Source: Kiritimatiellia bacterium
GTDB taxonomy: Bacteria; Verrucomicrobiota; Kiritimatiellia; RFP12; DVOR01
Reading direction: 5' to 3'
Assembly: GCA_017548245.1 (NCBI GenBank)
Contig: JAFYMU010000115.1
Coordinates: forward strand, 1 to 8,244
Length of the DNA: 8,244 bases
Shown: piece after piece, positions 1 to 5,294 of the stretch
How positions within the stretch are numbered: the first letter of the stretch is position 1
Layout of the letters: every line of letters starts with the position of its first letter
Program-made: the position numbers and the translations under genes
Notes under the pieces: model-generated
What the model was told of the DNA's origin: nothing
Seen by the model: only the letters and a program-made list of their open reading frames with translations
Databases searched by the model: none

Positions 1-2
1 GT

Positions 3-302
3 ATTGCAGAAGAAGTGCTTGGACCGCAGTCGAGTGAAAAACTGAAACGTTTTGCAATTCAAGACTTCATCAATCACTTGGTTGAAATCTTGGACCGAAC
101 CGGGATGGCGGCCGTACGTTTGCCGATTTCAATTGGTTTTTCTGACGATGACCGCCACAACGTTGAAGCCGTGCGTGATTATATTGAAACGGTTCTAGTG
201 CGGCGCTTCCCCTCGGTTAAATTCTGCGTGTATGACACCTCCGATGGCACAGGCGTCAATAAGATGATGATTTCGGGGCAACTCGAATTGCCTTTGGAGT
301 AA
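3..302 (+). CDS. C-terminal part of an unrecognised protein
   Basis: This reading frame is open from the left edge of the window to a TAA at 300-302. A GTG at 15-17 could in principle start it, but no ribosome binding site is visible there, and the frame continues upstream of it, so I read it as the 3' end of a longer gene. The visible 100 residues are soluble-looking, with no membrane segment or signal peptide. An amphipathic helical stretch comes first (around KRFAIQDFINHLVEILDR), then an alternating strand-helix region, then a glycine-containing turn (YDTSDGTGVNK) close to the end. The DGTG turn faintly recalls the C-terminal nucleotide-binding end of sugar kinases of the hexokinase type, but this is too weak to name it. 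mnmA starts 3 bases after the stop, and its ribosome binding site lies inside the last codons of this gene, so the two are probably co-transcribed. Confidence 0.6.
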   Translation: MAEEVLGPQSSEKLKRFAIQDFINHLVEILDRTGMAAVRLPISIGFSDDDRHNVEAVRDYIETVLVRRFPSVKFCVYDTSDGTGVNKMMISGQLELPLE

Positions 303-305
303 GCC

Positions 306-1331
306 ATGGCTGAAAAACCACAGATTGGAGTTGCTTTTTCAGGTGGTGTAGACTCGGCGGTATGCGTTCGCCTCCTGCAAGAACGGGGTTTTGACGTCAC
401 CGCATGGCACATGCTGACCTGTCGCGATCAAGTGGATCCTGCGACTGTCGCGTTGGCCGAAGCGCTCAATGTGCCCCTGCATGTGCTTGATTTCCGAAAG
501 ACCTTTGAGACAACCGTCGTCGCGCCCTTCTTCCAAGCGTATGCCGATGGTCGCACACCCAATCCGTGCCTTATCTGCAATGCCAAACTCAAATTCGGCA
601 AGTTGCGTGAAGCCATTGGCGGCCCTATGGCGACTGGCCACTACGTTCGTCTCGGCACCGAACCCCATTCAGGGAAGCCTACGCTCTGTTGTGCCGCCGA
701 CCCGAATAAGGATCAAAGCTACTTCCTTTACGATTTGCCCGCAGAAGCCTTGAATGACCTTCACTTCCCGTTGGGCGAATTCACCCGCGCACAAGTGGTG
801 GAATACGCCAAAGCGTGGCGACTCCCTATCCCAGAGGCCAAACTCTCAGCCGGCAGCCAAGACATCTGTTTCTTGCCCGAGGGCGATTATCGTCCCGAAC
901 TCCGCCGCCGTCATCCTGAGACCGCGCGTCCCGGAAAGGTCTTGGACATGGAAGGACGCGTGTTAGGCATGCATCAAGGGTTGGCAGGCATCACGCGTGG
1001 CCAACGAAAGGGTTTGGGCATTGCAACAGGTGGGCGAGCCTTTGCGGTCGGCTTTGACTATCAACAGAACACCTTAACCCTCGGCCCCAAAGAAGCCCTT
1101 GAGGTTACGGCCTTTCGCATTGAACGGCCCAATTGGCTCATTCCCCCAACCTTCCCCCTCTCCTGCGTTGCCGTTACGCGTTACCACCATCGCCCCATTC
1201 CGTGCGAAGTCGCTGCCGATGGGTGCGTGCGCTTAACCACGCCGCAAACGCTCGTAACGCCTGGCCAAGCGTGCGTCTTCTATCGTGACAACTATCTGCT
1301 TGGTGGTGGCATCATCCAAAGCCTTGGCTAA
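306..1331 (+). CDS. mnmA: tRNA-specific 2-thiouridylase MnmA
   Basis: MnmA uses ATP to adenylate U34 of tRNA-Lys, tRNA-Glu and tRNA-Gln in the cytoplasm, then replaces its O2 with sulfur relayed from a cysteine desulfurase, giving 2-thiouridine. The 341-residue product shows the ATP PP-loop SGGVDS (residues 12-17), the active-site motif TPNPCLICN (84-92) with the expected nucleophile Cys91, ATGHYVR (109-115), NKDQSYFLY (134-142), the second catalytic cysteine Cys188 in SQDICF, GITRGQRKGLG (228-238) and the C-terminal PGQACVFY...LGGGII signature (319-337). It is shorter than the E. coli protein (about 368 residues). It appears to have lost residues after HMLTCRD and just before ATGHYVR, but no motif is missing. 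Cys88 makes the active site CxxC where E. coli has DxxC. The ATG has a GGAG four-base match at 296-299 with 6 bases of spacing. Termination is at the hairpin 1359-1397. Confidence 0.96.
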   Translation: MAEKPQIGVAFSGGVDSAVCVRLLQERGFDVTAWHMLTCRDQVDPATVALAEALNVPLHVLDFRKTFETTVVAPFFQAYADGRTPNPCLICNAKLKFGKLREAIGGPMATGHYVRLGTEPHSGKPTLCCAADPNKDQSYFLYDLPAEALNDLHFPLGEFTRAQVVEYAKAWRLPIPEAKLSAGSQDICFLPEGDYRPELRRRHPETARPGKVLDMEGRVLGMHQGLAGITRGQRKGLGIATGGRAFAVGFDYQQNTLTLGPKEALEVTAFRIERPNWLIPPTFPLSCVAVTRYHHRPIPCEVAADGCVRLTTPQTLVTPGQACVFYRDNYLLGGGIIQSLG

Positions 1332-1358
1332 GCCATCCGCGCGTTGATTGAAGGGTAA

Positions 1359-1397
1359 AATAAAAGCAGCCTCCCTTTTGAAGAGGCTGCTTTTATT
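1359..1397. terminator. bidirectional intrinsic terminator between mnmA and the CBM9-like gene
   Basis: A perfect 15-base inverted repeat (1359-1373 and 1383-1397) encloses a 9-base loop. The GC-rich core is GCAGCCTC/GAGGCTGC, flanked by an A-rich run on the left and a T-rich run on the right. It therefore reads as a Rho-independent terminator on both strands. It sits between two converging genes, 27 bases after the mnmA stop and 16 bases after the stop of the CBM9-like gene, and should end both transcripts. Confidence 0.92.
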
Positions 1398-1413
1398 ATT
1401 CACCCAAGGCGAC

Positions 1414-2097
1414 TTACTTTTCTTCCTTAGCGAACTTAATCGGGCTGAAGTATTTCGGCACATGGAAGTTGAGTTCGGGGCTCTGCGGCAAGAGCGTGCC
1501 CCAGTGCGGACGGCTCGAGCAGTCGGAACACTTGCAGAAGTTACCCTGCCAAGTCTGACCAGAGAGATCGCCGAGCGGGCCAAAGATACCTTCGAGGTAG
1601 GTACGCGGAATGCGAACAATCATCCACCATTCCACTTCATCGGTCGTTTCGGGGTCAATCACCTGAGGCAAATTGCCCTTGGTAGTCAACTTACGGATGG
1701 CATCCTTCGAGATGTATTCAAAGTCTGCGAAACCGCCCGGTGCACGGGTCCAGTTACGGATGTGCGAGGAGTGGACGCAACCACCAGCGTTGATTTCAAT
1801 GTTGATGTAGCCCTTCTCAATCTTGAGCGGCTGCAAGAACGCTTCCACGCAAGCGTCTTCGCACACCATCGAGTTGATTGCGGTGTGAACGATACGCACA
1901 TAACGATCCTTCACCTGCCAGCAGATCATGATGTCATTACCATCGTGCAATGCACGCACGGCGGTGGCGGGGTGATGTTCCGAGCTCTTTTCGTGCCAAT
2001 AAGCATACTCGCCCACTTGTGCCTTCTGCCAAATCGGGTCTTCCGGATCAAAGTCAGGCAAACGGGAGACCTTGTTAATTGTGTAGTCTGTCAGCAT
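1414..2097 (-). CDS. carbohydrate-binding family 9-like (CBM9/DOMON-type) protein
   Basis: The 227-residue product looks like a single CBM9-like beta-sandwich domain over most of its length. Features matching this family, as I recall it, are an early W (PIWQKA, 22-27), the strand ICWQVKDRYVR (58-68), the acidic motif SMVCEDACVEAFLQP (76-90), the strand YINIEINAGG (97-106), WWMIVRIPRTYL (157-168) and the C-terminal block WQGNFCKCSDCSSRPHW (183-199) followed by ELNFHVPKYFSPIKF. Members of this family are often found in glycan-degrading bacteria, and their ligand is usually unknown. No signal peptide, lipobox or membrane segment is visible, so it is probably cytoplasmic as written. The block at 188-193 has three cysteines (CxCxxC). 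Start choice: GTG at 2098-2100 and ATG at 2095-2097 are adjacent. The AAGGAG at 2105-2110 is 7 bases from the ATG and 4 from the GTG, so I prefer the ATG. It lies about 15 bases after the sulfatase stop, in one operon with it. Confidence 0.8.
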   Translation of the reverse strand: MLTDYTINKVSRLPDFDPEDPIWQKAQVGEYAYWHEKSSEHHPATAVRALHDGNDIMICWQVKDRYVRIVHTAINSMVCEDACVEAFLQPLKIEKGYINIEINAGGCVHSSHIRNWTRAPGGFADFEYISKDAIRKLTTKGNLPQVIDPETTDEVEWWMIVRIPRTYLEGIFGPLGDLSGQTWQGNFCKCSDCSSRPHWGTLLPQSPELNFHVPKYFSPIKFAKEEK

Positions 2098-2104
2098 CAC
2101 GCTT

Positions 2105-2110
2105 CTCCTT
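2105..2110 (-). promoter_or_regulatory. Shine-Dalgarno site of the CBM9-like gene
   Basis: The minus strand reads AAGGAG here, inside the short gap after the sulfatase stop codon. Its 7-base spacing to the ATG at 2095-2097 favours that start over the GTG one codon upstream. It also shows that the gene is translated from the sulfatase mRNA. Confidence 0.8.
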
Positions 2111-2112
2111 GA

Positions 2113-3783
2113 TTAATCAAAAACATTCGGGTAATTGTGATTGGGATTCAGATAGTAATCTGTGCATCCATAAAATTGATCTGCGTCACCCACGGCGGTC
2201 TTCAAACGGAAGAGTTCGTCCTTCAACGCGGCAACCACCTTCTGATACTTCGGATCATTGTAAAGGTTGGTCAGCTCTTCAGGGTCTTGCTGCAAGTCAA
2301 AGAGTTCCCACTCGCCGACCTTATAGTAGCTAATCAACTTGTAACGCTTCGTGCGCACACCATAATGTGCGGGCGTTGCATGTTCGCCACCCTGGATGTA
2401 ATAACGATAGTAGAAGCTCTTACGCCAATCCTTCGGCGTACCTGCAGCGGTCAGGTTCGGCAAGAAGCTACGGCCCTGCCATTCGGGGTTCGGAGGAACG
2501 CCACCAGCGTCTGCAAAGAAGGCCGCGAAGTCAACGTTGGTGATGATATCTTCATTCACCGTACCCGGCTTAATCTGCGCCGGCCAACGCACGAGGAAGG
2601 GCATCTTCAACGATTCTTCCATCATGAAACGCTTGTCATACAAACCGTGGTCGCCAAGGAAGAAGCCCTGGTCTGCGGTGTAGATCACGATGGTATCTTG
2701 GTCAATCCCCTTGGCCTTCAAGTAGTCCAACATGTCCGCGACGCTGTCGTCTACGCTCTGCACGCAACCCAAATAGTCCTGCATGTAACGCAAATAGGAG
2801 AGCTTAATACGTTCGCGACGACGACGTTCACGTTCGCCCGCATCCAAGTTTGCCTGGTCGCGGATTTCCTTCGGCCAACGATTGGTGGACTCACCCGTCT
2901 TGTACTGCTGCGGATCCACGCCAGGGAACTGGCCGCCTTCCTTGAAGTATTCCGTCAACTTCAAGTCGGCTTCAATGCGCATGTGGTGTTCCAACGTCAT
3001 CGCGGTACGCGTAATCGGCGTGGCGCGCCCCTTGTAATCGTCAAAGATGGTATCCGGCAACGGGATATCATCCAAGGTCATCGAACGGAACTTTGCACGA
3101 TACTTGTCCGACGGCAACCAGTTGCGGTGCGGAGCCTTGTGTAACATGAAGACGCAGAAGGGTTTGTCCTGAGCCAAAGCCTCATCAATAACGCACTGCG
3201 TCACCTTGGTCAAATTGTCCGTGGCATACTCGCCCTTGAAGGTCAAGCGGTCGCCCTTAAGATGCTGTTCCACGCCCACTGGGCACTTTGCCGGCTTGGT
3301 ATAGAAGAAGGGATCAAAGTACTGCCCCTGACCTGCGTAAATGGCCCAGCGGTCCCAGTCCGTATCACGCATTGTGTGCGGGCCACCCATGTGCCACTTA
3401 CCGAGCAATGCGGTGTAGTAACCAGCATCACGCATTGTGCCACCCACCGTCTTCAACTTCGGCGAGATGTCATTAAAGACCGGCACACCATTCTTGCAGC
3501 TATACATACCCGACAGGATGCAAGCGCGCGAAGGCGTGCAAATCGAGTTCGTCACAAAGACATCCTGACACAACACGCCCTCTTGGGCCAAACGGTCAAT
3601 ACCAGGCGTCTTGTTGATGCGCGAACCATACGCACTAATTGCATGTGCCGCATGGTCGTCGGTCATGATAAAGAGAATATTGGGGCGCTTCTTACTCGTT
3701 GACGATGTGGCGAACATATTTCCCGCTGCCATCGCAGCCAAACCACATCCAGAAGCCTTTAAAAACGCTCTACGACTTGTCAT
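2113..3783 (-). CDS. Tat-exported family S1 sulfatase (arylsulfatase / N-acetylglucosamine-6-sulfatase type)
   Basis: This enzyme should hydrolyse sulfate esters, probably on a glycan, outside the cytoplasm. The 556-residue product opens with a twin-arginine signal, SRRAFLKASG followed by a small-residue hydrophobic stretch (residues 3-25). Catalytic features are the metal-binding Asp pair in ILFIMTDDHA (Asp42, Asp43), the sulfatase signature CTPSRACILSG starting at Cys82 (the cysteine that becomes formylglycine), GKWHMG with Lys129 and His131, HKAP with His215, and TADQGFFLGDHG with Asp371 and His379, then Lys384. The region DYLGCVQSVDDSV...DKRFMMEESLKMPFLVRWP and the end KLISYYKVGEWELFDLQQDPEELTNL resemble the GlcNAc-6-sulfatase or mucin-desulfating group, but the substrate cannot be read from the sequence. 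The start at 3781-3783 has GAGG at 3789-3792 with 5-base spacing. An ATG 8 codons upstream (3805-3807) is possible and leaves the signal intact. Maturation needs a formylglycine-generating enzyme, not seen here. Confidence 0.93.
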   Translation of the reverse strand: MTSRRAFLKASGCGLAAMAAGNMFATSSTSKKRPNILFIMTDDHAAHAISAYGSRINKTPGIDRLAQEGVLCQDVFVTNSICTPSRACILSGMYSCKNGVPVFNDISPKLKTVGGTMRDAGYYTALLGKWHMGGPHTMRDTDWDRWAIYAGQGQYFDPFFYTKPAKCPVGVEQHLKGDRLTFKGEYATDNLTKVTQCVIDEALAQDKPFCVFMLHKAPHRNWLPSDKYRAKFRSMTLDDIPLPDTIFDDYKGRATPITRTAMTLEHHMRIEADLKLTEYFKEGGQFPGVDPQQYKTGESTNRWPKEIRDQANLDAGERERRRRERIKLSYLRYMQDYLGCVQSVDDSVADMLDYLKAKGIDQDTIVIYTADQGFFLGDHGLYDKRFMMEESLKMPFLVRWPAQIKPGTVNEDIITNVDFAAFFADAGGVPPNPEWQGRSFLPNLTAAGTPKDWRKSFYYRYYIQGGEHATPAHYGVRTKRYKLISYYKVGEWELFDLQQDPEELTNLYNDPKYQKVVAALKDELFRLKTAVGDADQFYGCTDYYLNPNHNYPNVFD

Positions 3784-3925
3784 AAGAACCTCATCATTTG
3801 AAGGCATACTAAGCCTATCTTCAACTTCTTTAATAGAATAGCAGAAGCACGTCAGAAATGCCACGATTTAATCGTTTAAAGATGAAAAAAGCGACTGCTG
3901 AAACCTACTCAACACACCGCAATGA
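3784..3925. other. gap between the SDR gene and the sulfatase gene
   Basis: This 142-base AT-richer gap is the natural place for a promoter of the sulfatase and CBM9-like operon on the minus strand. I see no promoter with both boxes in good shape. On the minus strand there is a TATTCT-like -10 around 3835 without a convincing -35. A 13-base palindrome lies at 3863-3875. After the SDR stop there is a T6 run (minus strand) near 3885-3890, but only a very short stem precedes it, so readthrough from the SDR gene cannot be excluded. Confidence 0.4.
3863..3875. repeat. small palindrome upstream of the sulfatase operon
   Basis: The sequence ACGAT-TTA-ATCGT is a perfect 5-base inverted repeat with a 3-base centre, about 80 bases upstream of the sulfatase start. 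The size fits a dimeric repressor operator, but a 5-base arm can occur by chance, so this is only a candidate site. Confidence 0.25.
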
Positions 3926-4546
3926 TTACAGCAACTGTTGCCCCGCGGCCACATAAAGGATCTGCCCAGTTATTGAGGGCGTCTCAAGCAAGAAGGCAAT
4001 CGCACGAGCAATATCGGCAGGCGTTGGGCGAACCGTTAAGCAATCGCCAGCTTTCTCCGAATGCGTCTTATTAGGCGGCGGCAGAACGGGCCCCGGCGCG
4101 ATTGCATTCATGCGCATTCCCGTTTCACGCCCCCACATTAGCGCGTGGTCCAACGTCCATGTGGCCAATGCTTGCTTTGCCTTGAGATAGGCTTGCACGG
4201 CTGGTGGTTGCGCACTCACCTCGCGTTGAATGCGCGAATCTAAAAAGGTAATCATTTGCGCTTGCGGGAAACGACGATGAAAGGCTTCGGCTAATTGCAC
4301 AATTGCGCCACAATTTGCCTGAAACATCCGAGCTTCTTCGGCATGTAACTCAAATAAGCCCGCAAAGAAAAGCACCGCATCGCACGCCGTTACCGTTTCA
4401 ACCGCGGCCTCAGGAGCAAACCGTCCATCGCAAAAGTCGCCGTAATCTTGACGCGACAAGCGTGTCACGGCGTATCCCTTTTCTTGAAGCCAAGGCATCA
4501 CCGCTTCACCAATTCGTCCAGGACCCACGCAGACAATGTGCTTCAT
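3926..4546 (-). CDS. SDR-family oxidoreductase resembling FolM/pteridine reductases
   Basis: This is a short-chain dehydrogenase/reductase of 206 residues, likely an NAD(P)H-dependent cytoplasmic reductase. A Rossmann start VCVGPGRIGEAV (5-16) replaces the usual TGxxxGIG glycine motif. The segment LFFAGLFE (59-66) sits where classic SDRs have NNAG. The catalytic pair is Tyr120 and Lys124 in AYLKAKQAL. NAIAPGPVLPP (147-157) follows, and TGQILYVAAGQQL closes the protein. In ITFLDSRI (99-106) an Asp precedes the position of the usual catalytic Ser, as in FolM and PTR1-type enzymes that reduce dihydropterins, and the NAIAPG...LPP segment also fits that group. The protein is shorter than E. coli FolM (about 240 residues), mostly in the N-terminal half. 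Dihydromonapterin or dihydrofolate reduction is an inference. The ATG at 4544-4546 has AAGGA at 4554-4558 with 7-base spacing. It lies on the same strand as the sulfatase genes, but the 142-base gap makes co-transcription uncertain. Confidence 0.8.
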   Translation of the reverse strand: MKHIVCVGPGRIGEAVMPWLQEKGYAVTRLSRQDYGDFCDGRFAPEAAVETVTACDAVLFFAGLFELHAEEARMFQANCGAIVQLAEAFHRRFPQAQMITFLDSRIQREVSAQPPAVQAYLKAKQALATWTLDHALMWGRETGMRMNAIAPGPVLPPPNKTHSEKAGDCLTVRPTPADIARAIAFLLETPSITGQILYVAAGQQLL

Positions 4547-4587
4547 CTCACATTCCTTCTTTCACCCATTTCCTTACACGCTAGAAT

Positions 4588-4625
4588 AAAGAAAGCCTCA
4601 CTTCAAATGAAGTAAGGCTTTCTTT
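4588..4625 (-). terminator. intrinsic terminator of the thrS-infC operon
   Basis: Positions 4588-4604 pair with 4609-4625 around an AAAT loop. The one mismatch on the plus strand (4599/4614) becomes a G-U pair in minus-strand RNA, so the 17-base stem is fully paired in the direction of infC. The core is AAAGCCT/AGGCTTT. On the minus strand the stem runs into a U-rich end (CTTTCTTTATT). It starts 8 bases after the infC stop codon. Confidence 0.9.
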
Positions 4626-4632
4626 CGCCAGA

Positions 4633-5265
4633 TTAGCGCGTGGGGCTTAAGCCAGGCGCCTGACGCGGCGCAGCGGGTGGCGGTTCGCCGCCAGCGGCCT
4701 TCTTGTTACCCTTCACCGACTTCTGTGCCAACATGCAGCTCAAGGTACGGCCCATCAACTTCGGAGCCTGTTCCACCTGCACCTTGTCACCGCAGAGTGC
4801 GATCACGTTGTCAATCATCTCCTGACCGAGTTCGCGGTGAGCATTTTCACGGCCACGGAACATCAACGAAACACGGACCTTGTTGCCCTGTTCGATGAAG
4901 CCGAGGATTTCCTTGACCTTACGCGTCACGTCACCAACGTCCGTTGCGGCATGGAATTTGATTTCCTTCACCTGCGTTGCCTTGGCGTTCTTGCGTGCTT
5001 GCTTCTGCTTCAAGCTTTCTTCATAACGGAATTTACCGTAATCCATCAGCTTGCAGACAGGCGGCTGTGCATTAGGGGTAATCTCAACCAAGTCCAAGCC
5101 CTGCGCTTCTGCGAGAGCCTGAGCCTTACGCGTTTGCATAATGCCGAGCATCTTACCGGTGGCATCTACCACGCGGACTTCCGGCACACGGATTTTGTAG
5201 TTCGTGCGAACAAAACTATTCGTCTTGCGTCCGTTTTGTTCCTGACGGTCTTGGGGGAAGGCCAA
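4633..5265 (-). CDS. infC: translation initiation factor IF-3
   Basis: IF-3 binds the 30S ribosomal subunit, keeps it apart from 50S and checks the start codon and initiator tRNA. The 210-residue product has the N-terminal domain from about residue 22 (NYKIRVPEVRVVDATGKMLG), the family signature around CKLMDYGKFRYEE (71-83), a basic linker (KQKQARKNAKA, 86-96) and the C-terminal domain (about 98-185) including KEIKFHAATDVGD and VRVSLMFRGRE. A Pro/Ala-rich tail of about 25 residues (186-210) extends past the usual end. There is no ATG or GTG start upstream of the conserved domain. The best start is TTG at 5263-5265, with AGGAG at 5274-5278 spaced 8 bases away. An in-frame ATT, the classic infC start codon in E. 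coli, lies two codons upstream at 5269-5271 but only 2 bases from that AGGAG. The gene starts 29 bases after thrS and is followed by a terminator, not by rpmI-rplT. Confidence 0.96.
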   Translation of the reverse strand: MAFPQDRQEQNGRKTNSFVRTNYKIRVPEVRVVDATGKMLGIMQTRKAQALAEAQGLDLVEITPNAQPPVCKLMDYGKFRYEESLKQKQARKNAKATQVKEIKFHAATDVGDVTRKVKEILGFIEQGNKVRVSLMFRGRENAHRELGQEMIDNVIALCGDKVQVEQAPKLMGRTLSCMLAQKSVKGNKKAAGGEPPPAAPRQAPGLSPTR

Positions 5266-5278
5266 GTGAATCTCTCCT
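5263..5278 (-). promoter_or_regulatory. infC translation start region (AGGAG, in-frame ATT, TTG)
   Basis: On the minus strand AGGAG (5278-5274) is followed by AG, then ATT (5271-5269), CAC and TTG (5265-5263), all in the infC frame. Spacing favours TTG (8 bases) over ATT (2 bases). In E. coli the AUU start lets IF-3 repress its own synthesis. A UUG start would largely escape that control, so which codon is used decides whether the loop exists here. Confidence 0.7.
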
Positions 5279-5294
5279 GTTACGGGTTTTGTTG

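Noticed and set aside
1348..2112. A 254-codon open frame on the plus strand opposite the CBM9-like gene.
   Set aside because: It begins inside the terminator region and spans the whole antisense gene. The minus-strand protein has conserved family motifs and a proper ribosome binding site.
2137..3144. A 335-codon open frame on the plus strand opposite the sulfatase gene.
   Set aside because: It is antisense to a clearly functional sulfatase, has no ribosome binding site or family motif, and its length is explained by codon bias of the real gene.
3784..3864. A longer sulfatase start up to 27 codons upstream of the chosen ATG.
   Set aside because: The far upstream segment (MAFLTCFCYS...) would put a cysteine-rich stretch in front of the Tat motif. 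The chosen ATG has GAGG at good spacing and gives a typical Tat signal. The ATG at 3805-3807 remains possible.
3880..3925. Terminator after the SDR gene, suggested by a T6 run on the minus strand.
   Set aside because: Only a three-base stem (AGC/GCT) can be drawn before the T run, which is too weak to call.
4547..4632. Own promoter for the SDR gene.
   Set aside because: A TATTCT-like -10 lies just after the infC terminator, but no -35 box sits at suitable spacing.
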